Positions 9,616 through 19,350 of a stretch of DNA of 64,000 bases are shown here, in pieces. Under the pieces are notes generated by a model that was not told the origin of the DNA, did not search any database, and saw only the letters and a program-made list of their open reading frames with translations. Numbering within the stretch: position 1 is the stretch's first letter; every line of letters begins with the position of its first letter. The position numbers and the translations under genes were made by a program. Source of the stretch: Chitinophagaceae bacterium (GTDB taxonomy: Bacteria; Bacteroidota; Bacteroidia; Chitinophagales; Chitinophagaceae); the NCBI GenBank assembly GCA_016713085.1, contig JADJPV010000002.1:1612001-1676000 (forward strand), written 5' to 3'.

Positions 9616-10488
9616 TCAGTAATTAAACAGGCTATCACCCATATCAATAATATCAAGTGGATTTGCATTCATTTTTTTATCAAACAGTTTCACATCATTC
9701 TTCCTCCATTTCTCAATTCTTCCTTTCACTCTTCTTGCTTTCCAGGTTGGTTTCCCTTTTCGACCCGTCTTATACAATTCAGAAATTATGGTCTGCATAT
9801 AGGAGGAAACAGAAATATTCGTGAACTCATTAATCGAAATCTGTATCTCTTTCCCATCCGAACTTCTGAAAAAGGATGGCACTGTTTTGGGTTTAAGTTT
9901 TGCAAATGTGTACAACAGATCATTCTCGTATACTATCAGATTATCTCCATTTATCTGTACATAAGAAACAGCCAGCCAATTATCGGTCTGCTTGTGAAAG
10001 CTTAATTTGCCAGGTGCTGTTTGATGTGACTTGTTTGCAGTAAGTTCTGCTTGTGTTTTTTTTTCATTAAGCTTCGGTTGATTTTCCAGTAACTTATCAG
10101 CACTTTTCACTTTAACAGTATCTGGTCCCTTCTGCTTCTGAGGGCTGTATTTCTTTAATAGAAATGGCACTGCCAGTATGAAAATAAAAATAGCTGCAGC
10201 AACGGCATACTTCCTGAAAAGAAAAATAATTCTTCCCGAGGTTCTTTCATTTCCTGTCACCCTTTGCTGGGCCTGTATATTTTCTCTTTGATAATTGACT
10301 TTGATTTGTTCAAACAGTATTTCCGGAGGTTTTTGTTCAAAATTCTGCAACTCCCTGCTCTTTATTTTCAGGTACGCATCCCCCGGTTTACCAAAAAACT
10401 CATCTTGCAAAGCTTCCCATATTTTAGGGGGAGGCGTTACACTGTAATTTTTCAGTCTTTTGAAAATATCGTAGTTATTGTTGCTCAT
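9616..10488 (-). CDS. Single-pass membrane protein, probable anti-sigma-like partner
   Basis: A 290-aa protein with a cytoplasmic N-terminal part of about 90 residues (MSNNNYDIFKRLKNYSVTPP), one membrane segment (YAVAAAIFIFILAVPFLL, about residues 93-110) and an extracytoplasmic C-terminal part. Its start overlaps the sigma factor's 3' end by 14 bp. Position and topology fit the Bacteroidota pattern in which an ECF sigma gene is followed by a membrane-bound partner, but there is no classical zinc anti-sigma motif. The anti-sigma role is inferred from context. Confidence 0.65.
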   Translation of the reverse strand: MSNNNYDIFKRLKNYSVTPPPKIWEALQDEFFGKPGDAYLKIKSRELQNFEQKPPEILFEQIKVNYQRENIQAQQRVTGNERTSGRIIFLFRKYAVAAAIFIFILAVPFLLKKYSPQKQKGPDTVKVKSADKLLENQPKLNEKKTQAELTANKSHQTAPGKLSFHKQTDNWLAVSYVQINGDNLIVYENDLLYTFAKLKPKTVPSFFRSSDGKEIQISINEFTNISVSSYMQTIISELYKTGRKGKPTWKARRVKGRIEKWRKNDVKLFDKKMNANPLDIIDMGDSLFNY

Positions 10489-11023
10489 CAGCCAATAATT
10501 TCTTTAATTGATTTTTTGCCCTGTGCAACTGTGCTTTACTGCCACTTTCAGATATCTGCAGCATTTCAGCGATTTCTTTATGATCATAGCCTTCAACAAG
10601 ATAAAGGTTAAAAACAGTTCGTTGACCGTGTGGCAGCTTCTTGACTAATGAAAACAGGTCTTCAAGTGCAAGTTTGTCAAACCCGGTAAAGCCATTTGCC
10701 TCGCTTGGTAAATCTTCATTGCTTTCTATAAAATGAATATTTTTCTTCTTATAGAAATCAAGACAGGTATTAACGAAAACTCGCCTGGCCCAACCCTCAA
10801 ATGATCCTTCATATCTGAAGCTTTTCAGATTTAGAAATAATCTCGTGAAAGCACTTTGAAAAATGTCATTGGCATCCTGTGTGTTGTCGGTTTGCCGCAA
10901 ACACAAACTGTACATTTTTCCTGCTATCATATCATATAGCTTCTTAAATGCCCGCTCATCACCAATTATACTTTTCTCAATTAAGACTCTGGTTTCTGCT
11001 GACTGGTCACTTTCTTTTCCCAT
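10475..11023 (-). CDS. ECF-type RNA polymerase sigma-70 family factor
   Basis: A 182-aa protein with region 2 (LYDMIAGKMYSLCLRQTDNT, then DANDIFQSAFTRLFLNL) and region 4 (LPHGQRTVFNLYLVEGYDHK, then EIAEMLQISESGSKAQLHRAK), the second including a helix-turn-helix. The lack of regions 1 and 3 is typical of ECF factors. It heads an operon with the membrane protein and the GLPGLI gene, which is the basis for calling the next gene its regulator. The promoter is probably autoregulated, but I cannot identify a site with confidence. Confidence 0.9.
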   Translation of the reverse strand: MGKESDQSAETRVLIEKSIIGDERAFKKLYDMIAGKMYSLCLRQTDNTQDANDIFQSAFTRLFLNLKSFRYEGSFEGWARRVFVNTCLDFYKKKNIHFIESNEDLPSEANGFTGFDKLALEDLFSLVKKLPHGQRTVFNLYLVEGYDHKEIAEMLQISESGSKAQLHRAKNQLKKLLADEQQ

Positions 11024-11675
11024 ATTTTTTTTGACCTTTATCCGTATTAAATAGTTATCACTTAGAAACTTTTCTGTTGGTCTGATCGTCTATAAATAGA
11101 TCAGATAACCAAAACGTCATTCATAAGCTTGTCTGATGATGTTACTGTTAACCATTAAACCTGTACTTTTTTTTTGCAAACAGCAGGTTTTCTTCAGTTG
11201 TACTGAAACGGTTTCATCTGAGTATTTTTAATACGGATTAAACTATATATGGTGTCTTAATTGGTCTGCACTTCATTGCAAATATCTCTGTTATCTGTCC
11301 AATCCTGTTACAATCGAACAATAACTGCCTGATGTTGATTGTCCGGTTGTTCAGTACATATAAAATTTACTGCATGCAAATAAACGGGCCACTTTCGCAA
11401 CCCGTTGCCCACCTGCAAACAAAAGCCAGGTAACTGCCAGAATATTTTACACAATTCATCAAGCCTTAACGGTAAAGACGACTGTACTGCTGAAAAAGTT
11501 GCAGTCCGTAAAAAAAACAACCTCTGGTGAATTAAAACGTAAAAGCCGGCTGTTGAAACAACTGGCTTAACTTCTAATTTCAGGTTTTCTCCGGATAGTT
11601 TTTCTTATAGCATTATATATATGACTGCTAAATTTTAAAAAGCAACTGACGACAATACTTATACTGTTTAAAATA
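11024..11675. other. Intergenic, no supported gene
   Basis: About 650 bp upstream of the sigma factor gene and downstream of the type IX cargo gene. Open frames here are short, lack start signals and do not look like proteins. The stretch is rich in T-runs and presumably includes the sigma operon promoter. An imperfect hairpin lies near 11551-11576 (AAGCCGGCTGTTG / CAACTGGCTT). Confidence 0.5.
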
Positions 11676-11697
11676 GCCCGCTATGGAAATAGCAGGC
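11676..11697 (-). terminator. Probable rho-independent terminator
   Basis: Nine-base arms GCCCGCTAT / ATAGCAGGC with a GGAA loop and one G-U pair. On the minus strand the hairpin is followed by TATTTTAAAC. It lies about 110 bp after the type IX cargo gene. Confidence 0.5.
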
Positions 11698-11809
11698 GTT
11701 CCATCAAACCTGTACCTTATTAATCCATGAAAAATTACTACTGATTAATGCGTATTGCACTAGTGAATTAATGAGCGCAATTGAAACGGTTTTCTGCAGA
11801 TTTCCATCT

Positions 11810-14224
11810 CTATTGCTTAATGATCCGTTTTGTATATATTTTCCTGTTATCCTGTATAATTGCTGCTTCATATATCCCATTGCTCCAGTTATTCGTATTA
11901 ATTTGCAAAACAGAAGCTCCATTAACTGTTTCAGATTTTATAATCTGCCCCATACTATTATAAATCAAAAGTTGCTTAAGCCCTTTACCTTTCAGCTCTA
12001 CAGTAAGCATATCACGAACAGCAACAGGGTAAACAGAATATTGCACTTTAAAACAGTTAAAGTTTACACTCACAATTTCACTGATTTTTTCCTGCATGTC
12101 AACATCAACCATGCGTAAGCGATAGAGGTAGTTACCTGCAGTCACTGATGCATCAGCATACTGATAGTTCATTTCGGAACTGCTGTTACCGGAAGCAGCA
12201 ACATTGCCGATCACTTTCCAGTCTCTTCCATTACTGCTTCGCTCTACCAGGAATTGTTTACTGTTCTGTTCTGCTGCTGTGCTCCACTTTAACATGATAG
12301 CTGAACAATCTGAATTCACCTGAACAGTAAATAATTTCAGTGTTACCGGTAATGCAATTGCCCAATTGATTGTATAGGTTGCCGGAGTATTATCAACTGC
12401 TCCTGCAGCATCTCTATAAGCATATGTAAAACTTGTGCTGAGTGCCCCAACGGTTGCACTGGTTAATTTAACAGATAATAATGCTGGATTATAATTGCTG
12501 ATGATATCCCCATTACTCAATTTAATTCCATCATACAGTAAATCTGCATTTGAAGGAACCGTTGTTATCTGTACTGTCTTCCCAATGAGAAAAGCAGTCG
12601 TATATAAATCCTCAAAATCATTTCCTGTTAATGGACCGGGACTGCCTGCAGAACCGGAACCATTTAATGAAATCAAAGCTCCTGCTGCGGGTTGTGAAAT
12701 TGTATATGACTGTGTGATACTTTCCGGTAATTTTTCTATTCCAAAATTAACATCCGTAATATCTGCTGTAGTGATTATTACAGGGTTCACTGTTCCATTT
12801 ACTGTTAAATCATTTCCCTCAGATACTCCTATGTTTTCGCCGGTATTGATCCAGCCCTGAGGTAATGTTGTACCGGAAGAGGGCGAAGGAGAATTGTTAA
12901 TCAGAACGGTGTAAGCACCTGCTGTAAGATTTAAAAATTCATACTTTCCATTTGCTAAAACATCAAACTTAGCAATTTCTATTCCGGTAGAAAATAAATG
13001 CGCATAGATAGACCCGCCAACATTCGTTCCTGTACCGTTTACGGTAAGATCAGTTAACCCGTTTGCATCATTATAAACATACCCACTGATATTTGCAAGT
13101 ATGTTAACGGCTACATCTTCTACTTCACCTGTTGATGCCAGTCCTGTAGGAGCTGACACTTCAGATGAGTTCACCGCTATTCTGCAACGCAAATAGCTTA
13201 TTCCTGCAACCGGCGTTGTAAATCCAGTAAATGTTACACTGGCAGTTTGTTGTAAAGCGCTTGGGGGAACTGTAACAGAAGTTATTTCACCGGCATCAAG
13301 AAAATCACCATCACGGTTAAAATCAAACCAGCATGCCAGCGTTGCGTCTGCACCGGTATTATTAAACACACTAACTGTAAAAGAAACGCTGGTTGAAGTT
13401 GTAGATATAACCGGAAACACACTAACACCGTCTTCATCATCAGTTGAACCTGTATTGCTGATATCATCTTCCTGCGCTGCAACAGATTGAAGAGTTCCCG
13501 GATCAGCATCCGGTGCAGAATTGCCGAGGTATAATTCATTGTTGAAAAGATGTCTTGGCCCATTGTCAGCATCCAGTGTATTATAATTACCAGCTCCTGT
13601 ACTTGCTCCACCGGGGATATCCGGAGCGTCACCATAATCAAGATTCAAACCACTATTCATTGCAGTGCAGTCAACAACAGTTAAAAGCAAATCAAATACA
13701 ACTGCGTTATTGTTGCCATCTCCTGTATTAATACGCAGCATCACATTCCCAGTAAAAGATGATGCATTATTCATTTGCACCCTTAAAGCATCAGCAGTTC
13801 CATTACCATCTGTATCTACCAGACTGTATATAGGATCGGCGGCCGGCACTAATAAATATAAAGCGCCATTATGCAGATAAAGTGACAAAGCAAAAAAGGG
13901 TGCCGGATAATTGCTATTACCGGCTTTAGCCAGATTATTAAGAGGGAATACCACAGAAGTTCCCTTACACATAGTTGCCGACATTCCTATGCGGCCGGTG
14001 GCGGCAAAAACCGGTTTAAAACTCATGCCTGTTAAACACAATACAAGCAGCATTTTCACAAGTGTACTGATGTTCGTCTTTGCTTTTACAATAACCTTTT
14101 TCTGGCTGCACACATTTGACTGATTGCAATTTCCAGCCTTGGTTCCTGAAAGCAGGTGCTCTGAATTCTTACGGCTCATTTGAGAAAATCCCAGCGTTAG
14201 AAATTGGGTAAAATTTTGTTTCAT
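11810..14224 (-). CDS. Large secreted protein with GEVED domain and type IX secretion C-terminal sorting domain
   Basis: About 804 aa from the chosen ATG (MKQNFTQFLTLGFSQMSRKN); the frame extends 25 codons further upstream without a better start. A hydrophobic export segment (VKMLLVLCLTGMSFKPVFAA) lies unusually far in, near residues 55-75. Next come a LDYGDAPD segment, a GEVED domain (CWFDFNRDGDFLDAGE to STGEVEDVAVNI) with calcium-binding-like acidic residues, an SdrD-B-like segment, and a final 80 residues (YSVYPVAVRDMLTVELKG to KIYTKRIIKQ) typical of a type IX type A sorting signal. It is probably exported and anchored at or released from the cell surface. Confidence 0.82.
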   Translation of the reverse strand: MKQNFTQFLTLGFSQMSRKNSEHLLSGTKAGNCNQSNVCSQKKVIVKAKTNISTLVKMLLVLCLTGMSFKPVFAATGRIGMSATMCKGTSVVFPLNNLAKAGNSNYPAPFFALSLYLHNGALYLLVPAADPIYSLVDTDGNGTADALRVQMNNASSFTGNVMLRINTGDGNNNAVVFDLLLTVVDCTAMNSGLNLDYGDAPDIPGGASTGAGNYNTLDADNGPRHLFNNELYLGNSAPDADPGTLQSVAAQEDDISNTGSTDDEDGVSVFPVISTTSTSVSFTVSVFNNTGADATLACWFDFNRDGDFLDAGEITSVTVPPSALQQTASVTFTGFTTPVAGISYLRCRIAVNSSEVSAPTGLASTGEVEDVAVNILANISGYVYNDANGLTDLTVNGTGTNVGGSIYAHLFSTGIEIAKFDVLANGKYEFLNLTAGAYTVLINNSPSPSSGTTLPQGWINTGENIGVSEGNDLTVNGTVNPVIITTADITDVNFGIEKLPESITQSYTISQPAAGALISLNGSGSAGSPGPLTGNDFEDLYTTAFLIGKTVQITTVPSNADLLYDGIKLSNGDIISNYNPALLSVKLTSATVGALSTSFTYAYRDAAGAVDNTPATYTINWAIALPVTLKLFTVQVNSDCSAIMLKWSTAAEQNSKQFLVERSSNGRDWKVIGNVAASGNSSSEMNYQYADASVTAGNYLYRLRMVDVDMQEKISEIVSVNFNCFKVQYSVYPVAVRDMLTVELKGKGLKQLLIYNSMGQIIKSETVNGASVLQINTNNWSNGIYEAAIIQDNRKIYTKRIIKQ

Positions 14225-14601
14225 GTTGTACGATTTAAAATTTAATTTAATATCCTGGCTTATACAGGAACGCTGCAACAATTCAGTTGTACGTTGCAAA
14301 AAAACTGATGATAAGGTTTATAAATATCTGGTCCGTCAATCAGGGCAATCCCCTGTTTTTGCACTTTACTGATTTTCAATCATGAATATTTTGGTTGGAT
14401 TTCCATTGGGTTGAATCACTCCCTGGCGGGAATTGTAAAGCTTAAAGACCTGAATAGATTCATATCGGTTGCAGGCAAAGTGGCTAAGAATCTATTTCAT
14501 GACTTTTGTCATTATTTTGAAACAACTGCAACTTTGTAAATTAAAAAATCGTCCTGACCCTGACCTGATAGTCAGATAAATTCCCGCAATATATTTGCAG
14601 C

Positions 14602-15255
14602 ATGATGAATCTTTTTTTTGAACAGTACAGTAACGATAAGTTCCATGCAGGCTCACATAATAATACGATTGACTTTGGTTTCACACAACTTGAGAAACTA
14701 TATTATTTTCTGGGATTTCCCCGTATAGACGATATGAAAGCACATTTAAGAAGCTCCTATGAATACATTGAATTTAAAAAAGGTACTCAGTTAATCAGGA
14801 AGGGCGATTCCTGTAATTCGCTTTTTTTTATCATCAGCGGTTCAACAAGAATTTTCACTTATACAGTTGACAATTATGAGCAGGTGTTTCTTCTCTCAAA
14901 TGAAGGGAATATTGCAACATCTGTTACTTCATTCCTGAAAAACCAACCGTCTGATATTTTTATGGAAACCTGCCAGAAAACGAAAATGCTGGTATTGAAA
15001 AAAGATCGCTTTGAGCAGATTATGCAGTCAGAGTTAAACCCTTCTTATCTGCATCTGCTCTATAGTTTAAATGACAAATCTCTTTACTATCAAAAAAAAC
15101 TTACCAGTATGCTTTATATGAACAGTAAGGAGAAACTCGACTACCTGTATAACTCTTTTCCTGACATTTTCAATTCCTTTGCGGTGAAACATATTGCTTC
15201 ACTTTCAGGTATTAAGCCTGAAACACTCAGTCGTATCCGTAAAACACTTGCTTAA
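14602..15255 (+). CDS. Crp/Fnr family transcriptional regulator
   Basis: A 217-aa protein. The cyclic-nucleotide-binding fold covers about residues 40-140 (IEFKKGTQLIRKGDSCNSLF, then FIISGSTRIFTYTVDN). The C-terminus has a short winged helix with HIASLSGIKPETLSRIRKTL. No phosphate-binding cassette for cAMP is obvious, as in most Bacteroidota members. The N-terminus is about 25 residues longer than usual. A TATATTTG element, matching the Bacteroidota -7 consensus TAnnTTTG, lies at 14590-14597, only 5 bp before this ATG. The message may therefore be nearly leaderless, or the true start may be internal. Confidence 0.85.
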   Translation: MMNLFFEQYSNDKFHAGSHNNTIDFGFTQLEKLYYFLGFPRIDDMKAHLRSSYEYIEFKKGTQLIRKGDSCNSLFFIISGSTRIFTYTVDNYEQVFLLSNEGNIATSVTSFLKNQPSDIFMETCQKTKMLVLKKDRFEQIMQSELNPSYLHLLYSLNDKSLYYQKKLTSMLYMNSKEKLDYLYNSFPDIFNSFAVKHIASLSGIKPETLSRIRKTLA

Positions 15256-15451
15256 AAAAACACCGGAACAGGTATCAAAGAGTTTTCACCTTATTGAAAT
15301 AAACTTCCCTGTTTATCCATATGAACAACTATCAAGCAGAATGGAAGATTATTTTCTGTAGATTTCATTGACACTCCTTTTATACAATGCTGTTAGCTGA
15401 CAGAAGAAAACAAAAATGGACAACTCTTAAAAATTCAGAATTGTCCATTGC

Positions 15452-15528
<77 letters not shown>

Positions 15529-15598
15529 ATTTATCATTTCAATTTATCCTTCTCAGAACCGACAAACTTCCTGCTTATAAGCAGGACCGTCTATCCAT

Positions 15599-15614
15599 CC
15601 CGATAGCTATCGGG
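15599..15614. repeat. 16-bp perfect palindrome CCCGATAGCTATCGGG
   Basis: A perfect palindrome within a wider imperfect inverted repeat (CCATCC...GGATGG, about 15595-15634). It lies upstream of the tRNA on the minus strand. From memory, similar palindromes are scattered in Bacteroidota genomes, but this window has only this copy. Confidence 0.6.
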
Positions 15615-15683
15615 AGAGTGACCCGTAAAGGATGGCAAAGATAATCGTACAGCTGAATGCAGCAAAAACATTTTCAATGTAAA

Positions 15684-15706
15684 AAGGCCGCTGTTCAGGC
15701 GGCCTT
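15684..15706 (-). terminator. Rho-independent terminator of the small lipoprotein gene
   Basis: Perfect eight-base arms AAGGCCGC / GCGGCCTT, followed on the minus strand by a T-run (TTTTTACATT), 10 bp after the lipoprotein stop. Confidence 0.85.
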
Positions 15707-15715
15707 CGTAATCTC

Positions 15716-16024
15716 TTATTGTTTTATTTTTTCTTCAATCTCATTCACCTTTTCTTTTAATTTTTCACCAGCTTTCTTCACATCTTTCTTAACCGGTTCA
15801 ATCACTTTTTTCTGAAGGGTGTCGCCTATTTTGTTTCCCTTGCTTTGCAGGGTATCCACAATCTCATTTGCTTTTTCCTGTGCTTTGTCAATTGCATTGG
15901 ATGTATCAGCTGCTTCAGCGGCTTCTGAAGATTCTACCTTTTGGTTATCGGTTTTATTTTCTGCTTCGTTATTGCAGGCAATAAAGAAAGACGCTAACAA
16001 TAGAACGATGAATAATTTTTTCAT
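15716..16024 (-). CDS. Small lysine/glutamate-rich lipoprotein
   Basis: A 102-aa protein with a lipoprotein signal (MKKLFIVLLLASFFIACNN, with Cys at 17). The rest is highly charged and predicted helical, with repeats such as KKVIEPVKKDVKKAGEKLKE that could form a coiled coil. It has no catalytic motif and is probably a membrane-anchored periplasmic protein of unknown role. It lies 60 bp downstream of der and has its own terminator. Confidence 0.75.
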   Translation of the reverse strand: MKKLFIVLLLASFFIACNNEAENKTDNQKVESSEAAEAADTSNAIDKAQEKANEIVDTLQSKGNKIGDTLQKKVIEPVKKDVKKAGEKLKEKVNEIEEKIKQ

Positions 16025-16083
16025 TTGTTATTTTTTTGAACTGTGAAATTAGTAATCGCCGGAAATAAATCAGGATACAGTTG

Positions 16084-17394
16084 TTATTTTTTTCTGAAAA
16101 ATAACCGCATGGATGTTCCGGTAAAATCAAATGCTTTACGCAGCTGATTTTCCAGGTAATTCTTATAAGGTTGTTTTACATCATCCGGGTGGTTACAGAA
16201 AAATGAAAACGATGGAACCGGCGTTGGCAACTGTGTTACATACTTAATACTCACAGGTACGCCTCTTACAACCGGCGGATGGAAAGCCTGGATCGATTTC
16301 TGCACCGCTTCATTTAATTCAGAGGTTGCAATTTTACGTTGCCTGTTATCAACAACCTGCAAGGCAGCTTCAATAGCCTGCATGATTCTTGTTTTTTCAG
16401 TTGCAGAAATAAACAGGATCGGAATATCATTAAACGGAAGAAGACGGTTCTTTAATTCCTTTTCGTAATCACGGGCAGTGTTGGTTTCTTTTACAATCAA
16501 GTCCCACTTGTTCACCAGCATCACAATCCCCTTTCCTTTCTTTACTGCTAAAGAATAAATATTCAAATCTTGTTGGGAAATTCCTTTCTCTGCATCAATA
16601 ATGAGCAAACAAACATCTGCTTCATCCAGTGCACGGATGGCACGGATCACAGAATAAAACTCCAGATCTTCATTCACTTTTGTTTTACGGCGTATCCCGG
16701 CTGTATCAATGAGAATAAAATCCTTACCAAACAGTTTATACTTTGTATGAATCGTATCTCTTGTTGTACCTGCAATATCACTTACAATGGTTCTTTCTTC
16801 ACCAAGTAAAGAATTCAACAAAGATGATTTACCAACATTCGGCTGACCAATAATCGCAATCTTTGGAATTGTTGATTCAACTTCATCTTCCTGGTCAGCA
16901 GGAATCAACTCTGCAATTCCATCTAATAATTCACCAGTGCCGCTACCAGACATACTGCTGAGAAAAAAAATCTTGTCGAAACCAAGCGTATAAAATTCAC
17001 TTGCTTCCAGCAGGCGTTCATGATTATCTACTTTGTTAATCGCCAGAAAAACCGGTTTGGTGGAACGGCGCAATACATCGGTCATTGCTTCGTCAAGGTC
17101 AGTAACTCCTGTTGCAGCATCGCACATAAACACAACTGCATTTGCTTCATCCAAAGCTATTTTCACCTGTTTACGGATCTCTGTTTCAAAAATATCTTTG
17201 CTGTCGGGAACAAATCCACCCGTATCAATGATATTAAACGACTTTCCATTCCAGTCGGCCACACCATACTGGCGGTCACGGGTAACCCCGCTTTCATCAT
17301 CCACAATAGCTTTACGCTCCTGCAATAATCGATTGAAGAATGTACTTTTTCCCACATTGGGTCTGCCCACAATTGCAACGGTAAAACCTGCCAT
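16084..17394 (-). CDS. der: Ribosome-assembly GTPase Der (EngA)
   Basis: A 436-aa protein with two GTPase domains in tandem, the hallmark of Der. The first has GRPNVGKST (P-loop), DTGG and NKVD; the second has GQPNVGKSS, DTAGI and NKWD. The C-terminal KH-like domain is present (VSIKYVTQLPTPVPSFSFFC). Der acts in late assembly of the 50S subunit. It is close to the family length and intact. The era gene lies 83 bp upstream on the same strand, so the two ribosome-biogenesis GTPases may share a transcript. Confidence 0.97.
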   Translation of the reverse strand: MAGFTVAIVGRPNVGKSTFFNRLLQERKAIVDDESGVTRDRQYGVADWNGKSFNIIDTGGFVPDSKDIFETEIRKQVKIALDEANAVVFMCDAATGVTDLDEAMTDVLRRSTKPVFLAINKVDNHERLLEASEFYTLGFDKIFFLSSMSGSGTGELLDGIAELIPADQEDEVESTIPKIAIIGQPNVGKSSLLNSLLGEERTIVSDIAGTTRDTIHTKYKLFGKDFILIDTAGIRRKTKVNEDLEFYSVIRAIRALDEADVCLLIIDAEKGISQQDLNIYSLAVKKGKGIVMLVNKWDLIVKETNTARDYEKELKNRLLPFNDIPILFISATEKTRIMQAIEAALQVVDNRQRKIATSELNEAVQKSIQAFHPPVVRGVPVSIKYVTQLPTPVPSFSFFCNHPDDVKQPYKNYLENQLRKAFDFTGTSMRLFFRKK

Positions 17395-17477
17395 AATAAA
17401 ATTATAAAGTTGGCGAAGGTACTGAATTAAACAGTAAGAAGACCGGTCTATCTCAATCCGGGCGTCACGATGCCCTC

Positions 17478-18347
17478 TTAATTGTAACCGTATTCCTTTA
17501 AAAACATGTCACTATCACGCCACTTGGGTCTTACTTTCACGAAGAGTTCAAGGAACACTTTTGAATCCACAAACTTCTCAATTTCAACCCTTGCAAGGCT
17601 GCCGAGTTTCTTGATCATTTCACCCTTTGTGCCCAGCAAAATACCTTTCTGGCTTTCACGCTGTACAATAATTTCAGCTGAAATCTTAATTAAGGATGTT
17701 TTTTGTTCAAAAGCAGTAACAACTACGGTGGTATGATAAGGGATCTCATCACTGAAGAGATCAAATATTTTTTCACGAACCAGTTCGGCTACAAAAAAAC
17801 GGGTGCTCAGATCCGTTAGCTGATCTTCTTCAAAGAAAGGCTCGCCTTCAGGAAGCAGGTCGAGAATAGGTTTGATAAATGCTTTGATATTGATACCTGA
17901 TAAAGCAGTGATGGTGATTACCTGTTTGCAATAAGGCCTTGCTTCAAAAAAAGCCTTGGCTTCAGCCAGCTTCGCTGTATCAACCAGGTCAATCTTATTC
18001 AGTACAACAACTGTAGGAACTTTTAACTTCAGTGATGCAAATAACTCATCATTTTCCTGCCAGTTGTCTTTGATGTCGAGTAACAGTAACGCCACATCAG
18101 CATCTTCCAGTGCACTCTTAACACTGCCCATCATTTTTTCCTGCAGTTTGTACTTGGGATCAATGATACCGGGCGTATCAGAAAATATAATCTGGTATTC
18201 CTTAGTAGTAAGAATCCCTTTAATACGATGCCTGGTTGTTTGCACCTTTGGTGAAACAATGGCTAATTTTTCTCCCAACAGAGCATTCAGCAAAGTGCTT
18301 TTGCCTGCATTGGGTTTACCAAATATGTTTACAAATCCAACTTTCAT
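17478..18347 (-). CDS. era: GTPase Era
   Basis: A 289-aa protein of standard Era length. It has a P-loop GKPNAGKST, switch motif TTRHRIKGI, G3 DTPGI and G4 NKID. The C-terminal KH domain includes IIVQRESQKGILLGTKGEMI and KLGSLARVEIEKFV. Era binds the 3' end of 16S rRNA and supports 30S maturation. It is the first gene of a probable era-der unit, with the initiator tRNA just upstream on the same strand. Confidence 0.97.
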   Translation of the reverse strand: MKVGFVNIFGKPNAGKSTLLNALLGEKLAIVSPKVQTTRHRIKGILTTKEYQIIFSDTPGIIDPKYKLQEKMMGSVKSALEDADVALLLLDIKDNWQENDELFASLKLKVPTVVVLNKIDLVDTAKLAEAKAFFEARPYCKQVITITALSGINIKAFIKPILDLLPEGEPFFEEDQLTDLSTRFFVAELVREKIFDLFSDEIPYHTTVVVTAFEQKTSLIKISAEIIVQRESQKGILLGTKGEMIKKLGSLARVEIEKFVDSKVFLELFVKVRPKWRDSDMFLKEYGYN

Positions 18348-18403
18348 AAAAGAAGCTGCTTGCTGTAAGCTGCAAGCTACACGCTATTAACTTAAAAAGA
18401 AAA

Positions 18404-18420
18404 TCCCGCCAGAGGCGGGA
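18404..18420 (-). terminator. Terminator downstream of the initiator tRNA
   Basis: Seven-base arms TCCCGCC / GGCGGGA with a 3-nt loop; on the minus strand a T-rich tail (TTTTCTTTTT) follows. It begins 5 bp after the tRNA body. Confidence 0.8.
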
Positions 18421-18425
18421 CTTTG

Positions 18426-18497
<72 letters not shown>

Positions 18498-18543
18498 GAA
18501 TGGACGGCAAAAGTAAGGGTAAATAGCATTGCACCCAAAACAA

Positions 18544-18569
18544 AGAGGCAGAACTTTTATTCTGCCTCT
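18544..18569 (-). terminator. Terminator of the GIN-domain gene pair
   Basis: Ten-base arms AGAGGCAGAA / TTCTGCCTCT, followed on the minus strand by TTGTTTT. It lies 24 bp after the stop of the downstream GIN gene. Confidence 0.75.
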
Positions 18570-18592
18570 CTGCTCATCATCAAGTATGAAAC

Positions 18593-19327
18593 TTATTTTG
18601 AATTTCTTTTCTTTAAACTGGAAGCACCACTTGTTTTAAAATCACTGATCATGGCTGATCCTTTATATTCTATATCACTTGCCCCGCTTGCATTTGCACG
18701 CAGATCTTTATTAACAGTAATCCTGATATCAGATGCGCCGGAAGCTTCGGCTTTACAATTTTCAGTTACAAGGTCGAATCCTTTAAAATCACTGGCACCA
18801 CTTACTTCAATAGTAAGATTGGTTACACTTCCTTTGATATTTGCATCTGATGCACCGCTTTGATCCACCACAAGATCAGTATAATTCAATTCGCCTTTTA
18901 AACTGGAAGCACCGCTTAATTCTAGTTTCAGTTTACTGCCTTTCAGTACACCATCCACTTTTACATCACATGCACCGGAAGCTTCAATATAATCAAGATT
19001 CTTTACTGAAATATAGGCTTTCAGTTTCCTGTTTTCACTGCTCCATTTCCATACTTTATTATCATTATCGTAAGAAATACGGAGAACACCATTGATCACT
19101 TCGGTTTTAATACGGCTGCGGAATTTTTCTTCGCTGGCACTTACTACAACACCTTCACTGCTCCCCTGCTGAATGATGACATCAAATGCATTCGACACTT
19201 TAATACCGTGGAAACTGCCCACTGTTCTTGCCTGTGCATTTTTATCGTTGATCACTGTTACATCCTGTGCAGATACAATGCTGAATACAGCAACCAGTAC
19301 AACAAATGATAAGATTATTTTTTTCAT
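18593..19327 (-). CDS. GIN-domain (DUF2807) secreted protein, paralogue 1
   Basis: A 244-aa protein with a signal peptide (MKKIILSFVVLVAVFSIVSA, then QD), followed by the head GIN domain, a right-handed beta-helix. The helix turns show a repeated SGASD/SGASS motif at least six times, about 18-20 residues apart, for example VSGASDFKGF, EASGASDIRI and NASGASDIEY. The family's function is unknown; adhesion has been proposed. It lies 23 bp downstream of a second GIN gene with the same layout, which indicates a tandem duplication. Confidence 0.85.
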   Translation of the reverse strand: MKKIILSFVVLVAVFSIVSAQDVTVINDKNAQARTVGSFHGIKVSNAFDVIIQQGSSEGVVVSASEEKFRSRIKTEVINGVLRISYDNDNKVWKWSSENRKLKAYISVKNLDYIEASGACDVKVDGVLKGSKLKLELSGASSLKGELNYTDLVVDQSGASDANIKGSVTNLTIEVSGASDFKGFDLVTENCKAEASGASDIRITVNKDLRANASGASDIEYKGSAMISDFKTSGASSLKKRNSK

Positions 19328-19350
19328 GTGTATATGTTTTGATGTTAAGA

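Noticed and set aside
11308..11520. 70-codon minus-strand frame in the gap upstream of the sigma factor operon
   Set aside because: No start signal, no domain, and irregular composition; treated as chance.
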